This document shows, piece by piece, positions 6,589 to 15,113 of a stretch of 64,000 bases of DNA. The DNA is from Leifsonia shinshuensis (GTDB taxonomy: Bacteria > Actinomycetota > Actinomycetes > Actinomycetales > Microbacteriaceae): positions 2,480,001 to 2,544,000 of the forward strand of contig NZ_JACCFL010000001.1 in NCBI RefSeq assembly GCF_013410375.1. The letters are read 5' to 3'. How positions within the stretch are numbered: position 1 is the stretch's first letter; each line of letters starts with the position of its first letter. Under the pieces are notes generated by a model. It saw only the letters and a list, made by a program, of their open reading frames with translations. It made no database searches and was not told where the DNA came from. A program made the translations under genes and the position numbers.

Positions 6589-9500
6589 CGCACCGCACGG
6601 TACTCGCGTACCACCACGTCTCGCCACGGGCCGATCGGGTTCCCGCTCCACCTGCTGCGGTCCGGGACCGTCTCGCCGCGCATGACCAGGGAGGACGGAC
6701 CCACCGTGGCGTCCGCCCCGATGGCGGCGGCCGGCAGGATCACGCTGTGCGGGCCGAGCGTCCCGCCGCGCTCGATGATCACCTCGTCCATGCTCATGAT
6801 TCGATCATGGAACAGGTGCGTCTGCACGACGCAGCCCCGGTTGACCGTGGACGCGTCGCCCAGTTCGACCAGATCGGCCTCCGGGAGCCAGTAGCTGTCG
6901 ATCCACACGCCGCGGCCGATCCGGGCGCCGAGGCTGCGCAGCCACCAGACCAGCGCAGGGGTCCCGGCGGCCGCCCAGGCGAACCAGGGCGCCGCGACCA
7001 TCTCGGTGAAGGTGTCGGAGACCTCACTACGCCAGATGAACGACGACCACAGCGGGTGCTCGCCCGGCCGCAGCCGGCCGAGCAGCACCCACTTCGCCCC
7101 GGTGCTCACGGCGGCCGCGGCGGCGCCGGCCACCAGCAGCACCGGGCCGCTCAGCACGATCGCCCACCCGACGCCCCAGCTCTCGGCGAGCGCGGCGAGG
7201 GCGAACAGCACCGCGAGCCCGACGGCGCAGGTGACGAACACCGGGACGATGCGCAGCAGCTCCCAGGCCGTGCGGGCGACGCGCAGCGCGGCCGGCGGCT
7301 CGAAGGTGCGGGACAGGTCGGCGTCCTGCGCGCGCCGGCGCAGCTTCACCGGGGGAGAGCCCAGCCAGGAGGAGCCCGCCTTCGCCTTGCGCGGCGCGAC
7401 CGAGAGCACGGCGACCAACCCGTCGCGCGGGACGCGGTTGCCGCCGCCGGCCATCCCCGAGTTGCCGAGGAACGCGCGAGTGCCGATCTCCGCCTCCGCG
7501 ATGCGCACGTAGCCGCCGCCGAGCTCGTAGGAGGCCACCAGGGTGTCGTCGGCGAGGAACGCGCCGTCGCGGATCTTCGTCATCCGCGGCAGCAGGAGCA
7601 CGGTGGACGCCTCCACGTCGCGACCGACGCGTGCGCCCAGCATCCGGAGCCAGACCGGCGTGAACAGGCTCGAGTAGAGCGGGAACAGCAGCGTGCGCGC
7701 CATGTCGAGCAGCCGCTCGGTCGACCACACCTGCCACCCGACGCGGCTCCGCACCGGGTACACGCCCTCGCGGAGGCCGAGCCCGAGCAGGCGCACCAGC
7801 ACCACGACCACACCGGCCAGGACGACCCCGGACGCGAGCGTCGCGGGCACGAGCGCGGCGGCCGCGCCGGGGATCGCGCCCGCGATGGAGGTCGCGCCGC
7901 GGGTGAAGGCGGCCACGATCAGGCCGCCGACGCCGAGGGCGATCACGGGCACGAGCGAGACCACGAGCGAGGCGGCGGCGTAGGCCGCGACCCAGCGGGT
8001 GCGGCGCAGCGGCCGCTCGGCCGGCCACCACTCCCTGGCCTTGCCGACGCGCACCGCGGGGGAGCCGGCCCAGTTCTGGCCCGCGGGCACCCGACCGAAC
8101 ACCGCAGAGCCCGGAGCGACCGTCGCGTCCCGGCCGATCTTCGCGCCGGGCATCAGCGAGCTGCGGGCGCCGACCGAGCTCCCCGCGCCGATCCGGATCT
8201 CCCCGATGCGGACCAGGTCGCCGTCGATCCAGTAACCGGCCAGGTCCACCTCCGGCTCGATCGAGGCGCCGGCCCCGATCCGCAGCATGCCCGTCACCGG
8301 CGGCAGAGCGTGGAGGTCGACGCCGCGGTCGATGGTCGCGCCGAGCGCCCGCGCGTAGTAGCTGATCCACGGCGCGCCGGCGAGGCTCGCGGCCCCGATC
8401 TGGTGGGCGACCTGCTCGGCGAGCCAGAGGCGCAGGTGCACGCCGCCGCCGCGCGGATAGTCGCCGGCCTTGACGCCGAGCAGCAGCAGCCGGGCAGCGG
8501 CGACCGCGATGGCCATCCGGCCCCACGGCGTCACGAACACGATCAGCCCGACGACGAGCCAGACCAGGTCCACCCGGGGCAGGAAGTCGAAGCCGCCGAA
8601 CGGCCGGAGAATCGCGGCGGCCGTCAGCAAGTAGAGCAGCCAGCGGATGCCGTTGAGGATGAACAACGGCACGCCGAGCACGGTCTGGAGCACCTGCATG
8701 CGCCGCGGCGTCGGCGGGACGACATGGGTGGACGCCGCGGACGCCGACGGCGAGCTCTCCGCGAGCGCCGACGCGAGCGAGCCGAAGCGCGGGTGCGCGT
8801 AGATGTCGGCGACGGTGATGTCCGGGTGCCGTCTGCGCACCAGCGAGACCAGCTGCGCCGCGGCGAGGGAGCCGCCGCCGAGGTCGAAGAAGTTGTCGTC
8901 GAGGCCGCTCACCGGGAGGCCGAGCACGCTCCGCCAGTCGGCGGCGAGGAGCTCCGACACCGGGTCGAGCTCCGGCGCGTCGTCGTCCGCCTCCTCCAGC
9001 GGCCAGGGCAGCGCAGCGCGGTCGACCTTGCCGGACGTCCGCACCGGGAGGTCGTCCACGACCGCCAGCAGCGGCACGAGGGCGGCGGGGAGCTCGGCGC
9101 GGAGCTCCTCCAGCGCGGCGCGCCGGTCGAAGGCCGCGCGCTCCGGCACGGCCAGATAGCCGACGAGCACATCGTTGCCCGCCGCGCTCCTGCGCACAGC
9201 GGCGGCTGCCCCCGAAACCCCGGCGAGCTGCTGGAGGGCCGCCTCCACCTCGCCGAGCTCGATGCGGCGGCCGCCGACCTTCACCTGGTCGTCGGCGCGG
9301 CCCAGGTAGAAGAGTCCGGCCGGGTCGAAGCGCACCAGGTCGCCGCTGCGGTAGGCGCGCTCCCAGCCGAGGGAGGGGAGCGGCGCGTACTTCTCGGCGT
9401 CCTTGGCCGGGTCGAGGTAGCGGGCGAGGCCGACCCCGCCGATGATCAGCTCGCCGGAGCCACCGTCCGCGACGGGTGCGCCGTCGGGGCCGACGACCGC

Positions 9501-10583
9501 GAGGTCCCAGCCGTCCAGCGGGAGGCCGATCCGGACCGGCTCGCCCGCCGTGAGCAGGCTCGCACAGGCGACGACCGTCGCCTCGGTCGGGCCGTAGGTG
9601 TTCCAGACCTCGCGCCCGTCGACGGCGAGCCGGTTGACCAGCTCCGGCGGACAGGCCTCGCCGCCGAAGATCAGCAGCCGGACAGTGTCGAGCGCGTCCG
9701 TGGGCCAGAGCGCGGCGAGGGTCGGCACCGTCGAGACGATGGTGATCCGGCGCGCGGCCAGCCACGGACCGAGGTCCATGCCGGTGCGCACCAGCGAGCG
9801 CGGCGCGGGAACCAGGCAGGCGCCGTGGCCCCAGGCCAGCCACATCTCCTCGCAGGAGGCGTCGAACGCCACCGAGAGCCCGGCGAGCACGCGGTCGCCC
9901 GGGCCGATCGGCTCGTCCTGCAGGAACAGCCGCGCCTCCGCGTCCACGAACGCGGCGGCGGAGCGGTGCCGGACCGCGACGCCCTTCGGTGTTCCGGTCG
10001 AGCCCGAGGTGAAGATGATCCAGGCGTCGTCCTCCGGCGTGGGCGGGTCGACGACCGGGAGGCCGGAGGTGCTCGGGTGCGGCTCCTGGCCCTGCACCGC
10101 GAGCGGTCCGGCCGGGACGGGGACCGCGCCCGCGTCGTACCGGCCATCGTCGCTGTGGCCGTCGCCGTTCGGCCCATCGTCATTCGGCGTCGCGACGTAG
10201 CCGTCGTCGGTGATGACGCCGCGGACGTCGGCCTCGCCGAACACGAGGTCGGCGCGCTCCTGCGGGTCGTCGGCGTCCACCGGCACGTAGGCGGCTCCCG
10301 CGGCGAGGACGCCGAGGATGGCGAGGTACAGGTCCCGGCTCCCCGAGGTCATCCGCACGCCGACGCGGTCGCCGCGGCGCACGCCCGCCTCGCGCAGCCG
10401 CGCGGCCGTCGCGAGCACGCGCGCGAGCAGCTCGCGGTAGCTCAGCGCCCCGCGCGCGTCCTCGATCGCCGACCCCTCCGGGTTGGCGGCGGCCGACTCG
10501 CGCAGGATGTCGATCAGCGTGCGAGGGGGCGGCGCGGCGGCCAGCGCCGAGAGGATCGCCGGCGCGGCGGTGGTGTCGGTCAC
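6585..10583 (-). CDS. Pls-type single-module NRPS (A-PCP-6TM-three hexapeptide-repeat domains)
   Basis: The 1332-residue protein starts with an adenylation domain (about 20-520): TSGSTGTPKG at 192, then FDASCEEMW, NTYGPTE, YRSGDL, GRADDQVKVGGRRIELGE and TSGKVDRA. A carrier domain (about 535-605) has its phosphopantetheine serine at 572 in LGGGSL. Residues 630-1332 contain six hydrophobic segments in pairs, separating three left-handed beta-helix-like domains. This is the layout of epsilon-poly-L-lysine synthetase (about 1319 residues), which activates lysine and elongates it at the membrane without a thioesterase. Read against PheA, the pocket code is DAESIGTVVK, close to lysine-type codes, so a cationic amino acid is the likely substrate (inference). 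The GTG start lies 7 nt behind TACGGT. The last codon overlaps the M1 peptidase start. Confidence 0.93.
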   Translation of the reverse strand: MTDTTAAPAILSALAAAPPPRTLIDILRESAAANPEGSAIEDARGALSYRELLARVLATAARLREAGVRRGDRVGVRMTSGSRDLYLAILGVLAAGAAYVPVDADDPQERADLVFGEADVRGVITDDGYVATPNDDGPNGDGHSDDGRYDAGAVPVPAGPLAVQGQEPHPSTSGLPVVDPPTPEDDAWIIFTSGSTGTPKGVAVRHRSAAAFVDAEARLFLQDEPIGPGDRVLAGLSVAFDASCEEMWLAWGHGACLVPAPRSLVRTGMDLGPWLAARRITIVSTVPTLAALWPTDALDTVRLLIFGGEACPPELVNRLAVDGREVWNTYGPTEATVVACASLLTAGEPVRIGLPLDGWDLAVVGPDGAPVADGGSGELIIGGVGLARYLDPAKDAEKYAPLPSLGWERAYRSGDLVRFDPAGLFYLGRADDQVKVGGRRIELGEVEAALQQLAGVSGAAAAVRRSAAGNDVLVGYLAVPERAAFDRRAALEELRAELPAALVPLLAVVDDLPVRTSGKVDRAALPWPLEEADDDAPELDPVSELLAADWRSVLGLPVSGLDDNFFDLGGGSLAAAQLVSLVRRRHPDITVADIYAHPRFGSLASALAESSPSASAASTHVVPPTPRRMQVLQTVLGVPLFILNGIRWLLYLLTAAAILRPFGGFDFLPRVDLVWLVVGLIVFVTPWGRMAIAVAAARLLLLGVKAGDYPRGGGVHLRLWLAEQVAHQIGAASLAGAPWISYYARALGATIDRGVDLHALPPVTGMLRIGAGASIEPEVDLAGYWIDGDLVRIGEIRIGAGSSVGARSSLMPGAKIGRDATVAPGSAVFGRVPAGQNWAGSPAVRVGKAREWWPAERPLRRTRWVAAYAAASLVVSLVPVIALGVGGLIVAAFTRGATSIAGAIPGAAAALVPATLASGVVLAGVVVVLVRLLGLGLREGVYPVRSRVGWQVWSTERLLDMARTLLFPLYSSLFTPVWLRMLGARVGRDVEASTVLLLPRMTKIRDGAFLADDTLVASYELGGGYVRIAEAEIGTRAFLGNSGMAGGGNRVPRDGLVAVLSVAPRKAKAGSSWLGSPPVKLRRRAQDADLSRTFEPPAALRVARTAWELLRIVPVFVTCAVGLAVLFALAALAESWGVGWAIVLSGPVLLVAGAAAAAVSTGAKWVLLGRLRPGEHPLWSSFIWRSEVSDTFTEMVAAPWFAWAAAGTPALVWWLRSLGARIGRGVWIDSYWLPEADLVELGDASTVNRGCVVQTHLFHDRIMSMDEVIIERGGTLGPHSVILPAAAIGADATVGPSSLVMRGETVPDRSRWSGNPIGPWRDVVVREYRAVR

Positions 10584-10590
10584 GGCGGCA

Positions 10591-10596
10591 ACCGTA
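10591..10596 (-). promoter_or_regulatory. -10 hexamer TACGGT of the Pls-like gene, leaderless
   Basis: On the minus strand TACGGT ends 7 nt before the GTG at 10583, and there is no Shine-Dalgarno site. This gives the NRPS-peptidase operon its own promoter, separate from the upstream coiled-coil gene. Confidence 0.5.
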
Positions 10597-10644
10597 GGAG
10601 CAGCCGGTTACCGGCTGGTGAACGTGTTCGCGCTGGAGGCACTC

Positions 10645-11025
10645 CTAGCCTTCGCCCAGCGCGTGCAGGAGCTGCGCTTTGTTCATCCGCGAGTAGCCCT
10701 GGATGCCCTGCGCCTTCGCCCGGTCGCGGAGGTCCCGGAACGTCGGGATGCCGGTGCCGGGCGACGATGCCGCGGCGACGGCGCGCGCGACGGCGGCCTG
10801 CTCCTTCTCCTTGGCGGCCTTCGCCGCCTGCTCCGCGGTCTTGCGGGCGCGCTGCGCGGCCTTCTTGGCCTCCTTCGCCGCCTGCTCGAGCGCCGCGGCG
10901 AGGTCGTCCGCCTCCTTGCGGGTCTTCTTGTCGAGCTTCTTGACCAGGCGCTGCGCTTCGTCGACAGCGGCCCTCGCGGTCGTCAGGGCCTTCTCGGCGT
11001 CCTTCTCCGCCTTCTTGTTCGCCAC
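10645..11025 (-). CDS. Lys/Ala-rich coiled-coil protein with a C-terminal SAP/Rho-N-like domain
   Basis: The 126-residue protein is a Lys/Ala/Glu-rich helix for about 90 residues. It ends in a compact segment (FRDLRDRAKAQGIQGYSRMN and following) that resembles the SAP/Rho N-terminal nucleic-acid-binding fold. A DNA- or RNA-binding architectural role is inference. The GTG at 11025 follows a very strong AAGGAGGAG site. It lies 61 bp upstream of the Pls-like gene on the same strand and could be co-transcribed. Confidence 0.8.
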   Translation of the reverse strand: MANKKAEKDAEKALTTARAAVDEAQRLVKKLDKKTRKEADDLAAALEQAAKEAKKAAQRARKTAEQAAKAAKEKEQAAVARAVAAASSPGTGIPTFRDLRDRAKAQGIQGYSRMNKAQLLHALGEG

Positions 11026-11090
11026 CTGCTCCTCCTTCGTCCCTCACGGCACGTGCAGCCAACCATACGTCGGAACGGGTGCGCTGCGCG

Positions 11091-11567
11091 CTACTGTTCT
11101 GAGGATTCCTCTACGCGATTCAGGAGCGCGTCCAGAATGGGCCGCTGGCCTTTCGCCAGCTTCGCCCGCGCCGCCTCGAGCGGGTGCCAGCCGGCGTCGT
11201 CGACCTCGGGGAACGTGCGGAACACGCCGGAGCGCGGCGGCCATTCCAGCTCGAACTCGTTGCTGACCAGGTCGATCGGGCCGAAGTCCGTCTCGGCGGC
11301 GAACACGACGAACGTCTTGCCGGACGCGCGGAAGTCACCGAGCGGGACATAGACCGCGTCGGGGGAGGGCGTGCCCATCTCCTCCGCGAACTCGCGCCGG
11401 GCCGCGGCCAGCTCGTCCACGTCGTCCTCCTCGACGAGCCCCTTCGGCAGCGTCCAGGCGCCCTCGTCCTTGCGCGCCCAGAACGGGCCGCCCATGTGCG
11501 CGATCCAGACCTCCCGGCCGGCCTCGCCACGCCGGTGCAGCAGGATCGCAGCGCTGCGCACCGCCAT
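11091..11567 (-). CDS. Nudix hydrolase
   Basis: The 158-residue protein has a Nudix box beginning at WTLPKG and containing RREFAEEMG. The first glycine and the REF motif are one residue further apart than in the textbook box, and the usual acidic residue is D. It is of the type annotated as predicted NTP pyrophosphohydrolases. It probably cleaves a nucleoside diphosphate linkage in the cytosol. Its ATG overlaps the stop of the upstream channel gene as TGATG, so it is translationally coupled to it. Confidence 0.87.
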   Translation of the reverse strand: MAVRSAAILLHRRGEAGREVWIAHMGGPFWARKDEGAWTLPKGLVEEDDVDELAAARREFAEEMGTPSPDAVYVPLGDFRASGKTFVVFAAETDFGPIDLVSNEFELEWPPRSGVFRTFPEVDDAGWHPLEAARAKLAKGQRPILDALLNRVEESSEQ

Positions 11568-12277
11568 CAGGCCGACTTCTCGTCGAGGAGCGCCTTGAGC
11601 TCCGAGATCTGCTTCGAGAGCTCGCGGATCTGCCCGCGGGTCGCCGCGCGCATGTCGATCTCGGTCTGCGCGACCCGCTCGACGATCCAGGAGGCCAGCG
11701 TCGCCGTCACGATGCCGAGGGTCGCGATGCCGCCGATCATCAGGCCGACGGCGACCAGCTTGCCCACCTCGGTGACCGGGACGTAGTCGCCGTAGCCGAC
11801 CGTCGAGATGGTCTCGAAAGCCCACCAGACGGCCTGCGGGAAGGTCTCGATGTGCGCGCCCGGCATCCCGCGCTCGGCGTCCAGCGCCGCGAGCGCAGCG
11901 GTGAAGATGAGCAGACCGCCCGCGCCGACGACGTAGACGATGACCCGACCGCGGAAAGCCGCGCCCGCGCTGCGCTGCAGGATGGCGAGAATCGTCACGA
12001 GCCGCAGCAGCCGCAGCGGGCGCAGCATCGGCAGCACGACGATGGCGAGGTCGAACAGGTGCGTGTAGAACCAGCGCCAGCGCTGCGGGGCGAGGGCGAG
12101 GCACACGAAGTAGTCGATCAGGAAGACGGCCCAGGTGATCCAGATTACGGTCTCCGCGACGGCGAGCTGGGACCCGTGGAGGTCGCCGATGACCTCCCAC
12201 GCATAGGCGACGAGGAACACCGCGGCGGCCGCGGTGAGTGGCCACTCGGTGAGGTGGCGCCAGTGTTGGAGTGTCAT
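11567..12277 (-). CDS. Six-helix voltage-gated-type potassium channel
   Basis: The 236-residue protein has the filter TVGYGD at residues 159-164, preceded by the pore helix WWAFETIS. About five helices lie upstream, including an Arg-rich S4-like segment (MLRPLRLLRLV). A C-terminal coiled coil (about 205-236) probably helps tetramer assembly. It should conduct K+ across the cytoplasmic membrane. ATG at 12277 fits the first helix; a GTG at 12283 has a better-placed AGGAG and is a possible alternative. Upstream in-frame codons run through an 18-nt tandem repeat and are unlikely to be translated. Confidence 0.87.
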   Translation of the reverse strand: MTLQHWRHLTEWPLTAAAAVFLVAYAWEVIGDLHGSQLAVAETVIWITWAVFLIDYFVCLALAPQRWRWFYTHLFDLAIVVLPMLRPLRLLRLVTILAILQRSAGAAFRGRVIVYVVGAGGLLIFTAALAALDAERGMPGAHIETFPQAVWWAFETISTVGYGDYVPVTEVGKLVAVGLMIGGIATLGIVTATLASWIVERVAQTEIDMRAATRGQIRELSKQISELKALLDEKSA

Positions 12278-12300
12278 GACCACACAGTAGGACGCTCCTG

Positions 12301-12372
12301 CCGGAACCGTCATCCGGCCCGGAACCGTCATCCGGCCCGGAACCGTCATCCGGCCCGGAACCGTCATCCGGC
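12301..12372. repeat. Four perfect 18-nt tandem repeats, each an inverted repeat
   Basis: Units 12301-12318, 12319-12336, 12337-12354 and 12355-12372 are identical. Each contains CCGGA-N7-TCCGG. The array fills the promoter region between the divergent channel and Nudix genes, 24 bp from the -10 of the latter. Confidence 0.85.
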
Positions 12373-12395
12373 GTCACCGGTCCCGGCCGGACGGC

Positions 12396-12401
12396 TAACG
12401 T
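12396..12401 (+). promoter_or_regulatory. -10 hexamer TAACGT, leaderless
   Basis: TAACGT ends 6 nt before the GTG at 12408 of the Nudix gene. A GGAGA lies too close to that GTG to be a useful ribosome site. Confidence 0.45.
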
Positions 12402-12407
12402 GGAGAC

Positions 12408-12866
12408 GTGAACTCCGGCGACGCATGGGTGGAAGGTCCGAACGGCGAGCGCTTCTGGGGCCGGTTCGGCGCCGCGGGGCTGCTGGTCCACGACCTGCGG
12501 CGCGGCGTCCTGCTCCAGCACCGCGCCGACTGGAGCCACTTCGGCGGCACCTGGGGCCTTCCCGGCGGCGCCCGGCACGAGGGCGAGACCGCGGTGGAGG
12601 GCGCGCTGCGGGAGGCCGCGGAGGAGGCGGCCGTGCCGGCGGACGCGGTCGAAGTGCTGTTCACGAGCGTGCTCGACCTGGGCTTTTGGTCCTACACGAC
12701 GGTCGTCGCCCAGGCGGTGCGCGCGTTCGAGCCGCACATGGCCGACGTGGAGAGCATCGAGCTGCGCTGGGTCTCGGTGCCGGAGGTGGCCGAGCTGCCG
12801 CTGCATCCCGGCTTCGGGGCGTCGTGGCCGGAGCTGCGCTCGCGGCTGGCTGCGCTCGCGGGCTGA
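12408..12866 (+). CDS. Nudix hydrolase (MutT-like)
   Basis: The 152-residue protein has a well-formed Nudix box, G-ARHEG-E-x7-REAAEEAA, in which the last glycine is replaced by alanine. The strand WGLPGG precedes it and WVSVPEVAELPLHPGF follows. It should hydrolyse a nucleoside diphosphate-linked compound, for example an oxidised nucleotide; specificity cannot be read. It is divergent from the channel-Nudix pair across the 18-nt repeat array, so both sides may be controlled by whatever binds there. Confidence 0.88.
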   Translation: MNSGDAWVEGPNGERFWGRFGAAGLLVHDLRRGVLLQHRADWSHFGGTWGLPGGARHEGETAVEGALREAAEEAAVPADAVEVLFTSVLDLGFWSYTTVVAQAVRAFEPHMADVESIELRWVSVPEVAELPLHPGFGASWPELRSRLAALAG

Positions 12867-12896
12867 GCTGCCGACGGGAGAGGCCGGCGTGGTCGG

Positions 12897-13232
12897 TCAG
12901 GAGGCGATGCGCGGCCAGAGCAGGGCGGGGGCCACGTCGTCGCAGCCGTCCGGCAGCCCGACGTACGAGCCGGCGCCCGGGTAGGGCGCCTGTCCGGGGT
13001 AGCCGGGCGCGCCCGGATAGCCCGGGTTGCCGCGGTAGGGGTGGTCGGCCTCCACGAACAGCCGGTCGCCGTGCACGGTCCCGAGGTAGGAGCCGCCGGG
13101 GGTCACCGCCACGTCGTCGTCCCACGGGAACCAGCCGATCCAGTCGCCTTCGGAGTTGAACAGCCAGCGCGAGCGCGGGTCGGGTCGGTACGCTATCCAG
13201 ACTCCTTGGGAGTCGTGCAGGTACTCGGTCAT
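12897..13232 (-). CDS. 4-fold beta flower-like small protein
   Basis: The 111-residue protein has short repeated blades of the form hydrophobic-x-GxWIG: GVWIAY, GDWIGWFPW, GSYLGTVHGDRLF. This is the pattern of the 4-fold beta flower domain. The last third is Gly/Pro/Tyr-rich (about residues 68-90). No catalytic motif is seen and the role is unknown. The ATG at 13232 follows GAAAGGCG. Confidence 0.75.
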   Translation of the reverse strand: MTEYLHDSQGVWIAYRPDPRSRWLFNSEGDWIGWFPWDDDVAVTPGGSYLGTVHGDRLFVEADHPYRGNPGYPGAPGYPGQAPYPGAGSYVGLPDGCDDVAPALLWPRIAS

Positions 13233-13320
13233 CGTCGATCGCCTTTCGGGTCGGCATCGCGTTAATTGACGTTTCCTCACTATAGCCGGATGTGTCGCCC
13301 GTCGCATGCAGAATTGAGGC

Positions 13321-15024
13321 GTGCACATCCTCCTCGACCGCGTCGCTCCCGGACGGGTCTCAGCGGTCCGGATCGCCGAGCGCCCCGGGGCCGTCGAGGG
13401 TGTGAGCGTCGCCGAGCGAACAGAGCTCGCCGACGCCGAGCTCCCGGAGTTCGTCCGTCGGGAGGAGGCCGCCTCGCACCCCCGTTGGGTCTGGGACGAC
13501 ACCCGCGGCTGGTATCCGCGGCTCCTGGGGGCCGGCGTGCGGGTCGAGCGCTGCGTCGACCTGCGCCTCAGCCACGCGATCCTCCGGGCGTCCACGCTCA
13601 CGGCCGGCTCCCGCCTGGCGACGGCGCCGCCCGGCCCGTGGGACGCCGCGCGCGTCCTGGACGACACGGCCGAGCCGCCCGCGGACGCGGCGACGCTGTT
13701 CGACCTCGACCACGCCGTCGAGGTCGCGCCGCCGTCCGGCGAGGCGGAGCTCGCGGCGCAGCAGGAGGCGGTCGCGGCCAGCGCCGCGCCCGCACGGCTG
13801 CGTCTGCTGCTCGCCGCGGAGTCCGCCGGCGCGCTGATCGCCGCCGAGATGCAGCACGCCGGGCTGCCCTACAGCGTGGAGCGGCACGACGAGCTGCTGC
13901 GCGCCGTCCTCGGCCCGCGCCCGCGGTTCGGCCGGCCCGAGGCGCTGGAGACGCTGGCCGCCGAGATCCGCGCGGCGCTGGAGGCGCCCGATCTCAACCC
14001 GGACAGTCCTCCCGAGCTGCTCAAGGCGCTGCAGCGCGCGGGCCTGATGGTGACCTCGACGCGGTCCTGGGAGCTGCGCGAACTCGACCATCCCGCGATC
14101 CCGGCTGTCCTCCGCTACAAGAAGCTCTCCCGGCTGCACTCCGCCAACGGCTGGAGCTGGCTCGACGCCTGGGTGCGCGACGGCCGGTTCCGGCCGGACT
14201 ACATCCCCGGCGGCGTCGTCACCGGGCGCTGGGCCACGCGCGGCGGCGGCGCCCTCCAGTTGCCGAAGGAGGTCCGCGGCGCGGTCGTCGCCGACCCGGG
14301 CTGGAAGCTGGTGGTCGCCGACGCGGCACAGCTCGAGCCGCGCATCCTGACCGGCCTCGCCGGCGACACCGCGATGGCGCAGGCCGGGCGCGGACGCGAC
14401 CTCTACGCGGGCATCGTCGCCACCGGGGCGGTGGAGGAGCGCGCGCAGGCCAAGGTGGCGATGCTCGGAGCGATGTACGGGGCGACCACCGGCGACAGCG
14501 GCCGCCTGATGCCGCGACTGGCGCGCGCGTTCCCCCGGGCGGTGCGGCTCGTGGAGGACGCGGCACGCACGGGGGAGCGCGGCGACATCGTGACGTCGCG
14601 GCTGGGCCGCAGCTCCCCACGGCCCGGCGGCAGCTGGCTGGCCGTCCAGTCCGCGGCGTCCGGGTCGGACTCCACGCCGGCGGAGGAGCGCCGGGCGGTG
14701 TCGCAGGCGCGCGACTGGGGCCGGTTCACACGCAACTTCGTCGTGCAGGCCAGCGCGGCCGAGTGGGCGCTGTGCTGGATGGCGGAGCTGCGCAACCGGC
14801 TCGCCCGCCTCACCCCCGACGGCGCCGAGCTCACCGCGGGCCCGCACCTGGTGTACTTCCTGCACGACGAGGTCATCGTGCACACCCCGGCCGAGCTCGC
14901 CGAGACCGTCGCGGCCGAGGTGCGCGCGTCCGCCGAGGCCGCCGGGCGGCTGCTGTTCGGCGGGTTCCCCGTCGACTTCCCGGTCACGGCCGCGATCGTC
15001 GACAGCTACGGCGAGGCCAAGTGA
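13321..15024 (+). CDS. PolA-family DNA polymerase (short 3'-5' exonuclease/polymerase type)
   Basis: The 567-residue protein is much shorter than DNA polymerase I and lacks the 5' nuclease domain. The family A polymerase motifs are present: motif A VVADAAQLEPR (about residue 335), motif B ending in MLGAMYG (about 383), and motif C YFLHDEV (about 517). The N-terminal 200 residues correspond to the exonuclease-like region. It belongs to the actinobacterial bifunctional 3'-5' exonuclease/DNA polymerase group, a second PolA paralogue probably used in repair. The GTG start at 13321 fits the length; no strong ribosome site is visible. Confidence 0.9.
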   Translation: MHILLDRVAPGRVSAVRIAERPGAVEGVSVAERTELADAELPEFVRREEAASHPRWVWDDTRGWYPRLLGAGVRVERCVDLRLSHAILRASTLTAGSRLATAPPGPWDAARVLDDTAEPPADAATLFDLDHAVEVAPPSGEAELAAQQEAVAASAAPARLRLLLAAESAGALIAAEMQHAGLPYSVERHDELLRAVLGPRPRFGRPEALETLAAEIRAALEAPDLNPDSPPELLKALQRAGLMVTSTRSWELRELDHPAIPAVLRYKKLSRLHSANGWSWLDAWVRDGRFRPDYIPGGVVTGRWATRGGGALQLPKEVRGAVVADPGWKLVVADAAQLEPRILTGLAGDTAMAQAGRGRDLYAGIVATGAVEERAQAKVAMLGAMYGATTGDSGRLMPRLARAFPRAVRLVEDAARTGERGDIVTSRLGRSSPRPGGSWLAVQSAASGSDSTPAEERRAVSQARDWGRFTRNFVVQASAAEWALCWMAELRNRLARLTPDGAELTAGPHLVYFLHDEVIVHTPAELAETVAAEVRASAEAAGRLLFGGFPVDFPVTAAIVDSYGEAK

Positions 15025-15113
15025 GCCGGCAGCGGCGCACGGCAGGCTCGCGGCCGGGAATGGGGGAGTGTCGCGCTTGGTTGCACCCACCGACCTGACA
15101 GAGGATGGAGACC

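Noticed and set aside
6747..10943. 1398-codon open frame opposite the Pls-like gene
   Set aside because: It is an antisense shadow in high-GC DNA: Arg/Gly/Ala/His-rich low complexity, no domain, while the minus-strand frame has every adenylation motif.
12278..12367. N-terminal extension of the K+ channel through the 18-nt repeats (MTVPGR repeated)
   Set aside because: The frame is open only because the repeat unit is a multiple of three. The region is intergenic, and the first helix starts at 12277.
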